A stretch of DNA of 59,057 bases from contig CAMYJU010000017.1 of the NCBI GenBank assembly GCA_947258795.1, forward strand, positions 1-59,057. The letters are read 5' to 3'. Made by a program: the position numbers and the translations under genes. The stretch is from an uncultured Gammaproteobacteria bacterium. Lineage in GTDB: Bacteria; Pseudomonadota; Gammaproteobacteria; DRJJ01. Every line of letters starts with the position of its first letter. The first letter of the stretch is position 1. Under the pieces are notes generated by a model. It searched no databases. It was given only the letters and a program-made list of their open reading frames with translations, and was not told the origin of the DNA. Below, piece after piece: positions 54,601 to 59,057 of the stretch.

Positions 54601-55443
54601 CTAGACGGCGGCAAACAGGTAGGAAATCCATGACTCCTGGTTATCGATCGCATCCACTTCACGATAGTTTCCAGTACCTTCCAGGTAGTCATCTTCTTCA
54701 TCGGTATCTTCAAACTCTTCCCAGTAAACATGGGTGCTGGAAAAACCGGCATCGTGTAACAGCTCGCGCAGCTCCGGCAGGGTCCACAAACGCCAGTCAT
54801 AGGAAAAGGCACGATTCAGTCGTGAGCCGTCAGGGAAGGCAAAGTGAATATGACATTTCAGCGCATGGTCAATCGGGTTAAATGACTCCTGGTGCCAGAT
54901 ATAGGTAAAGTCCTCGTCATCGACCTCGCGCTCTTCTTCTACCTCGTCCATGGACTCGGTACCACCGTAAACATCCAGCACCAGAACCCCATTGTCATTC
55001 AGGCCCTTGCGCGCCGCCTCGAAATAGGCCAGCAGCTGCTCCCGTGTCTTGAAGCCATTAAAGCTGAAATTGAATGCGCAGGTGATGTCCACCTTGGGCT
55101 GTTGCACCTTCAGCACATTTTCACAGACCAGTTCAACCCGTGAAGCCACATCGTCTCCTGCATCGAGCACATTGTGTTCGCGACCCCAGTCCAGTGTCGC
55201 CTGGTCCAGATCGACACCCTGTGCCGTGCGTTGCGGATCGGTCTTGCACCACTCGGTTGCCAGCAGGGCAGTGCCACAAAAATCCTCGCGCAAGCTAATC
55301 GGTTCCCAGCCGCGGATTTCACGATAGGTTTCGATCATTAACTCGATTTCGGTTTCAGGTGCCTGCACCGATTTCTGGTAAAGCACATGCCGGTCCGCCT
55401 GCTGTGCCATACGCACCAGGCTTTTTATATTTGATTTATCCAT
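54601..55443 (-). CDS. Class I SAM-dependent methyltransferase
   Basis: 280 residues from ATG 55443, whose A is the last base of the upstream TAA stop (TAATG). The SAM-binding section shows LREDFCGTALLATEWCKTDPQRTAQGVDLDQATLDWG (motif I and acidic loop) and VDITCAFNFSFNGFKTREQLLAYF (motif IV region). A C-terminal acidic insertion EEFEDTDEEDDY follows. It resembles uncharacterised bacterial methyltransferases of the type with EDFCGTALLATEW. The substrate is unknown. The one-base overlap with the PhnD-like gene means both are made together, an unusual pairing of cytosolic and periplasmic proteins. Confidence 0.85.
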   Translation of the reverse strand: MDKSNIKSLVRMAQQADRHVLYQKSVQAPETEIELMIETYREIRGWEPISLREDFCGTALLATEWCKTDPQRTAQGVDLDQATLDWGREHNVLDAGDDVASRVELVCENVLKVQQPKVDITCAFNFSFNGFKTREQLLAYFEAARKGLNDNGVLVLDVYGGTESMDEVEEEREVDDEDFTYIWHQESFNPIDHALKCHIHFAFPDGSRLNRAFSYDWRLWTLPELRELLHDAGFSSTHVYWEEFEDTDEEDDYLEGTGNYREVDAIDNQESWISYLFAAV

Positions 55444-56360
55444 TATTTCACCACTTTCTGTTGTCGATGCACGACACAATTATTGTCGCAGTAGTCCTCA
55501 TCCAGCACCTTGCGGATGATCAGGCGATGTTGATTATACTCGCTATCATGCGCAATACGCAGCCCGGTCAGGTGCGCGCTGGCCAGAATCTTGCGGCCGG
55601 CGGCCGTCTGGTCCAGTCCGGCCAGCAAGGCCTGGATACGCCGTCCCAATGACTCCGGCAGGTCCGGAGAAACCGCCCATGGCAGATGCGGCAGCTGACG
55701 CCCCCTGGCCAGGTATTTTAACTGCTGGCGGTCTATCGCGTTATTAAACAGGGTAAAGTCCAGCACCTTGTCGCCGGTGCCGGCCGCATCGGCCTGGCGG
55801 TAGTATGACGCCAGGATCGCATTGGGCGGATTCCGCGCAAACAACGTCTTGTAGTCCCGGCTATCAAGACCGGCCTGTCTTAACAGATAGGATGCACCGA
55901 TATAACTCTGCATCGCCGTCGGCCCGCCGCCAAATATGATCTTTTTGCCTTTCAGGTCAGTCAGCTTTTCCAGCTCACTGTCCTTGCGCACAACGATGGA
56001 GGCGGCAATGGTCGACTCGCCGTTTTCTTCATTCTTCAGGATGGCCTGGTAACCGGACAAACTGTGGCTTTTGACATAATGGTACTGGTTTAGATGGACG
56101 ATGTCATAGCGGTGGGTTTCAATATTGTGCCAGAAGGCGGCAAAGTCCATACTGGTCACCAGATGCACAGGACGGCCGAGCTGCTCGGACAGATAGCGGG
56201 CCATGGGCTCGAACGAGGCGATGGTGTCGGCCGCATTACGTCTCGGAAAGACACCGAACAGCAGTTCGCCTTCATGACTATGCGGTTCTGCTTGAACAGC
56301 AGGGTAAGACATCAGGTACACTAGTAATACGGCAATCAGGCGTATCAAGGCACTCATCAT
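55443..56360 (-). CDS. PhnD-like phosphate/phosphonate-type periplasmic binding protein
   Basis: 305 residues with a signal peptide (ALIRLIAVLLVYLMSYPAVQA, cut before EPHS). The mature protein has the PhnD/SBP fold: LLFGVFPRRNAADTIASFEPMARYLSEQLGRPVHL, RYDIVHLNQYHYV, SIVVRKDSELEKLTDLKGKKIIFGGGPTAMQSYIGASYLLRQAG. Such proteins bind phosphate-like ligands for an ABC transporter or act as sensors. No permease or ATPase is beside it, so a sensor role or a distant transporter is possible. It is translationally coupled to the methyltransferase. No PHO box was seen upstream. Confidence 0.87.
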   Translation of the reverse strand: MMSALIRLIAVLLVYLMSYPAVQAEPHSHEGELLFGVFPRRNAADTIASFEPMARYLSEQLGRPVHLVTSMDFAAFWHNIETHRYDIVHLNQYHYVKSHSLSGYQAILKNEENGESTIAASIVVRKDSELEKLTDLKGKKIIFGGGPTAMQSYIGASYLLRQAGLDSRDYKTLFARNPPNAILASYYRQADAAGTGDKVLDFTLFNNAIDRQQLKYLARGRQLPHLPWAVSPDLPESLGRRIQALLAGLDQTAAGRKILASAHLTGLRIAHDSEYNQHRLIIRKVLDEDYCDNNCVVHRQQKVVK

Positions 56361-56510
56361 TAACGGTCGGATTGCTCACCAGCGAACATTGCCGGGCATC
56401 ATAGCATGAATGGATGCAACTACGGCAATATACTTATAGCCAGGCATATCAACAGCTAATAAAATTTAACAAATTTAAACGATCCATATTGAATAATATG
56501 TCAGCAATTG

Positions 56511-56527
56511 CACTATAATTTATAGTG
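56511..56527 (+). promoter_or_regulatory. Possible promoter with palindromic -10 for the 74-residue gene
   Basis: CACTATA (56511-56517), ATT, TATAGTG (56521-56527) is a perfect inverted repeat that contains a consensus -10 TATAAT (56514-56519). A weak -35-like TTGAAT occurs about 19 bases upstream. The palindrome could let a repressor cover the -10. It lies 40 bases before the ATG. Confidence 0.4.
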
Positions 56528-56566
56528 TTACTCAGGGATGACCGACTGAATGACGAGGTGAACAGC

Positions 56567-56791
56567 ATGGAACTAGAATTGGAACCACTGGAAAAGAAAT
56601 CTGACAAGACCGATAAACCGGCTGTCGAGGAGCTTCGCTACGAAGGTCCGGAGCGCCGTGTCGCCCAGCGCCGCTCGGGCCATGATCGCCGCACCGCTGT
56701 ACGTTATGAACCTGACAAGGCCGACCGCCGTAGGAGGCAGGAAAGACGCGTCGACAATTCACCCTGGGACAAGGGCCACACCATGTTCTGA
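56567..56791 (+). CDS. Small arginine-repeat protein
   Basis: 74 residues from ATG 56567, with GAGGTG ten bases upstream. After an acidic N-terminal third (MELELEPLEKKSDK) comes a basic repeat section: GPERRVAQRRSGHDRRTAVRYEPDKADRRRRQERRVDN. The spacing of RR pairs (about 6-8 residues) gives a regular pattern seen in a set of small uncharacterised proteobacterial proteins. It may bind RNA, DNA or an anionic lipid. It converges with the coiled-coil channel gene with a one-base gap. Not a known family to me by name. Confidence 0.6.
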   Translation: MELELEPLEKKSDKTDKPAVEELRYEGPERRVAQRRSGHDRRTAVRYEPDKADRRRRQERRVDNSPWDKGHTMF

Positions 56792-56792
56792 G

Positions 56793-57731
56793 CTACTGCT
56801 GGTTGTAGTAATCGTAGCGATCCAACATTTCCTTGGTAAACTGCCAGGCCTCGTTATAGGATAGCCCGCTTTTTTCCGGGATAATGATTTTCACATACAG
56901 CTTGCCGGGGTGTTGCTTTTTAAGGCGCGCCAGCTTTTTCTCAAGCGTTTTGCGGCGCAGTACCCGGTAATCCTTGTTGCCGGCATCCTTGAACTCGATA
57001 CGCTTCCTGTTGTTGCGCTTTGAATAGCGGATCTCGACCACATGCTTGCCCTTCGCCGTCCTGGCCGGTTTAATCAGCTTTTCATAGGCAACCTTGATGG
57101 TCTCGTATTCGCCCTGCAAAGTCAGAATCTGCGCCTGCAGATTCCCGTGCTTTTGTCTTAAATCATCGAGCTCGGTCGACTGCTGGCGGATATGCTGATC
57201 CTGCTTGGCGGCTTGTTGCTCCGCCTGCTGCAGTGAATTCTGCAGGCCGCTACGGATAGCCTCGTTGTTCTGCAATGCCAGTTGCGCTGAATTCAGCGCC
57301 TCAGTCAATTGACGGTTTTGCTGCTGCACGGCTGACACGGTCCGTTGCTTACGCTCCAGCTCGGATATAACGGCCTGGTGCTGAAGGTCCTTGCGAGTCA
57401 GTAGCTGCTGTTGCTGTTTCTCCTGCTCGCTGGCCCGCATCAGTTGCATACGCATGACTGAAAGCTGGTGTTGCGCCTGGGCCAGTTGCTCTTCCAGGGT
57501 CGCGTTCTCCTGGGTTGCGAAGCGTATCTCTTCCTGGGCCTGACGCTCGGATTCAAGTGTGGCACGGAGTGCGCTGACCAGCTCCCAGTTACGCAGTATC
57601 AGCACCACGCTGGCAAGCATAAAGATCATCACCACCACCATCATGATGTCGGTAAATGATGGCCAGTAGCTGTCTCCGAGACGCTCCGGATCGGTACGCA
57701 GATCGACAAAGCCCTGTTGCATATCGCTCAC
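56793..57731 (-). CDS. MotB/ExbD-like protein with long coiled coil
   Basis: 312 residues. After a short cytosolic N-terminus comes SYWPSFTDIMMVVVMIFMLASVVLIL, a single membrane helix with the conserved Asp28 that carries protons in ExbD, TolR and MotB. Residues about 45-220 are a long Gln/Glu-rich coiled coil. Residues about 225-312 are a small globular domain (KHVVEIRYSKRNNRKRIEFKDAG, LYVKIIIPEKSGLSYNEAWQFTKEMLDRYDYYNQ), not an OmpA/peptidoglycan-binding domain; its last part resembles the ExbD periplasmic domain. Its ATG overlaps the partner's stop by 4 bp (57728-57731). It would form the B subunits of a 5:2 type ion-driven motor whose moving part projects into the periplasm. Confidence 0.75.
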   Translation of the reverse strand: MSDMQQGFVDLRTDPERLGDSYWPSFTDIMMVVVMIFMLASVVLILRNWELVSALRATLESERQAQEEIRFATQENATLEEQLAQAQHQLSVMRMQLMRASEQEKQQQQLLTRKDLQHQAVISELERKQRTVSAVQQQNRQLTEALNSAQLALQNNEAIRSGLQNSLQQAEQQAAKQDQHIRQQSTELDDLRQKHGNLQAQILTLQGEYETIKVAYEKLIKPARTAKGKHVVEIRYSKRNNRKRIEFKDAGNKDYRVLRRKTLEKKLARLKKQHPGKLYVKIIIPEKSGLSYNEAWQFTKEMLDRYDYYNQQ

Positions 57732-58651
57732 TGTTCTTCTTCAGGCAGGCGGAAACCGCTGCGCAGCAGCCGCTTGATTTCCTGTATGTCAGAAGAGCCA
57801 CTGCCACCCGGCTGTAGTTCGGTCAACATTTCACTGACCCGTGTCGTCGTTTCGGCATAGCGGCCCTGTGTCACCTCCATGCTCTCGGCGGCATTACGCA
57901 GCCCCCTGACCAGGCTGGCCACCTCGTGTAACAGCGCGTCAGGATTCTGGGCATAGCGCGGCAACAGGTACAATGAGGTCGCCTGTTCGATCCCACTCAA
58001 CAGGTTGGCCTGAACATCATTCAGTTTCATATAGAAATAGCCAAAAAAGATATAGCAGACAATCGCGGTCATGGTGGTCGACAGGGCTGTGGACATGCCG
58101 TGTATGACCAGCCCCATGCTCTCCACATCCTGGGCCGCCTGCAACAGGTTGGAGGCCCCAATCAGGGAGATAGACAGTGAAATAATGGTTCCGAACACAC
58201 CGGTCAGGATCAGGATATGATGGATATAACGCGGGAAGCTGGTACGGGTGCTTTCCTGCGCGACCAGCATGGAAGCCAGTGCACTGTGATTGATCGGGGC
58301 ATTCTGCCGGCTCAGTTCACGTATGGTCCGGTATCGTTGACCGATTATGGATGAACCTCGTACCGACAGTTCGGAGTCGTCGAGGTTTTGCTCCAGGGCC
58401 TTTGCAAACTTCAACAACGCAGACTCTTCGCGCATGTAACTGAGCAGACCGGCTACGACCTTGCCAATACCCAGTGCAAACAGCAGCAGGATACCACTGT
58501 TGACCACCCAACCCACCGCCGTCACCTGGTTCTGGATGTAAAACTCGGTAATAAACGGATAAGAGGCCACCAGGCCTGCTGCGGCCAGGGCACCGAGTAT
58601 AATCATGCGCAACAGGATATTGCGACTGTATTTTCCTCTGAAATTAAACAT
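57728..58651 (-). CDS. MotA/TolQ/ExbB-family ion channel subunit
   Basis: 307 residues with hydrophobic segments near 14-32, 47-70, 143-167 and 187-208. The channel-forming ones contain HILILTGVFGTIISLSISLIG and MSTALSTTMTAIVCYIFFGYFY, matching the GxxGTvxGL and TxxGL-type signatures of the family. A cytosolic helical part follows (residues 210-307). It has GGTGGTAG before its ATG. Partnered with the 56793-57731 gene, it is expected to conduct protons or sodium ions to drive rotation or pulling of the B subunits. Not TolQ-TolR itself, because no tol/pal genes are near and the partner differs. Zorya proteins A and B share the design, but no ZorC, ZorD or ZorE is in the window. Confidence 0.78.
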   Translation of the reverse strand: MFNFRGKYSRNILLRMIILGALAAAGLVASYPFITEFYIQNQVTAVGWVVNSGILLLFALGIGKVVAGLLSYMREESALLKFAKALEQNLDDSELSVRGSSIIGQRYRTIRELSRQNAPINHSALASMLVAQESTRTSFPRYIHHILILTGVFGTIISLSISLIGASNLLQAAQDVESMGLVIHGMSTALSTTMTAIVCYIFFGYFYMKLNDVQANLLSGIEQATSLYLLPRYAQNPDALLHEVASLVRGLRNAAESMEVTQGRYAETTTRVSEMLTELQPGGSGSSDIQEIKRLLRSGFRLPEEEQ

Positions 58652-58774
58652 CTACCACCACCTGTAACCGGTTTGTCACAAACCACAGGCGCATTGTACA
58701 ACGAAAAACCGTGCCAAAACGGGAAAACAGTCATACTGGAACCGTCTCATTTGCGGTGGCCCCAAAAAGAAAAG

Positions 58775-58793
58775 CCACCGGCGGAACCGGTGG
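58775..58793 (-). terminator. Intrinsic terminator of the gene at the right edge
   Basis: CCACCGG (58775-58781), loop, CCGGTGG (58787-58793); on the minus strand the stem is followed by CTTTTCTTTTTGG. It lies 35 bases past the stop of the partial gene and ends its transcript before the channel gene pair. Confidence 0.8.
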
Positions 58794-58828
58794 TCTGAAA
58801 AAGGACGGGGTTGCCCGGCCAGAAACAA

Positions 58829-59057
58829 TCAGGCAGAGAGTTTACGCTCTGTCTGTAAACCCAGTTTGGCCAGTTGTTCATTGCTGGCCATGCCCAGCAA
58901 TGGACCAAGACGATCCAGCAGGTGATCCAGCGCTGGCATCACCCGTTCCGGTTGACCATCCTCGATCATCGCCACGGCCTCTTCCAGGTTTGGCATCGCG
59001 ATATCGTCTGCGACATGATCGGCATCCGCCTGACCAAACATGACGGAATTGCCACCC
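58829..59057 (-). CDS. C-terminal end of an unidentified protein
   Basis: The frame is open from the window edge to the stop at 58829. It could start at ATG 59041 (70 residues), but in-frame codons continue upstream to the edge (GNSVM), so a longer protein is as likely. The sequence is acidic and helical: DADHVADDIAMPNLEEAVAMIEDGQPERVMPALDHLL, LGMASNEQLAKLGLQTERKLSA. No membrane segment. Not recognised. It has its own terminator, so it is a separate transcription unit from the channel pair. Confidence 0.55.
   Translation of the reverse strand, partial: GGNSVMFGQADADHVADDIAMPNLEEAVAMIEDGQPERVMPALDHLLDRLGPLLGMASNEQLAKLGLQTERKLSA

Noticed and set aside
56793..58651. Zorya anti-phage system
   Set aside because: Only the two motor-like subunits are present; no ZorC, ZorD or ZorE gene is adjacent, and the coiled-coil partner has a different C-terminal domain.

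Overview
The window looks like chromosome of a free-living gammaproteobacterium. The protein repertoire supports this: AmpD/AmpE, a classical two-domain ArgA, CpdA, Mpl, TIGR04211/YgiM, PhoB/PhoR/PhoU and a DUF5063 protein all read as gammaproteobacterial. Overall GC is moderate, and gene packing is dense with many 1-11 bp overlaps. A pyrophosphate-linked core (PPi-type phosphofructokinase, K+-independent H+-pyrophosphatase, soluble pyrophosphatase) next to a full glycogen module is typical of sulfur-oxidising or methanotrophic gammaproteobacteria. The genus cannot be read from the sequence. I saw no rRNA, tRNA, CRISPR array, transposase or prophage genes.

Layout. 1-3.3 kb: the N-terminal part of a large secreted FG-GAP/SpvB (Rhs/Tc-toxin-like) protein, a small secreted protein, a 640 bp AT-rich gap and a small lipoprotein. 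3.5-8.1 kb (minus): YbaK-HDOD signalling protein, thioredoxin-like protein, ampD, ampE and a ROK fructokinase. 8.3-12 kb: an SH3 membrane protein, then phoU and the phoB-phoR pair with a candidate PHO box. 12-19.6 kb: ilvD, argA, an unknown gene overlapping cpdA, DUF5063, ppk1 and rubredoxin. 19.8-27.5 kb: thiD-thiE-hemL, a DedA-PAP2-LssY fusion, then mpl-ubiX-LON on the other strand. 27.6-41.4 kb: the carbon-storage island pgl, zwf, glgA, glgB, glgC, GH57, malQ, glutaredoxin and an alpha-glucan phosphorylase. 41.6-44.2 kb: an SOS cassette of a lexA with unusual operators, a Y-family polymerase and a small protein that looks like a compact SRAP relative. 44.2-51.8 kb: an adenylate-kinase-like protein with an altered P-loop and a histone-H1-like tail, then pfp, hppA, ppa, two small unknown genes and a YfcE-type phosphodiesterase. 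52-56.4 kb: moaE/moaD, moaC, a thioredoxin, yjbQ, a methyltransferase coupled to a PhnD-like periplasmic protein. 56.5-59 kb: an arginine-rich 74-residue protein and an ExbB/MotA-ExbD/MotB-like ion-channel pair with a long coiled coil.

How the parts fit. The glg genes make and degrade glycogen. MalQ, GH57 and the phosphorylase recycle the glucans. Zwf and Pgl feed the oxidative pentose pathway, while Pfp, HppA and Ppa set how PPi energy is used. PhoBRU and Ppk1 handle phosphate and polyphosphate. AmpD, AmpE and Mpl belong to peptidoglycan recycling. At least six copies of a short palindromic repeat (core CCCTCTCCC...GGGAGAGGG) sit at gene 3' ends.

The most interesting items are the lexA / Y-polymerase / SRAP-like cassette with its four-half-site operator built into a sigma70-type promoter, the P-loop-altered Adk with an H1-like tail, the coiled-coil channel pair at 56.8-58.7 kb, and a possible small RNA between the adk-like gene and 46.1 kb. 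All family calls are from motif recognition by eye; no database search was run.
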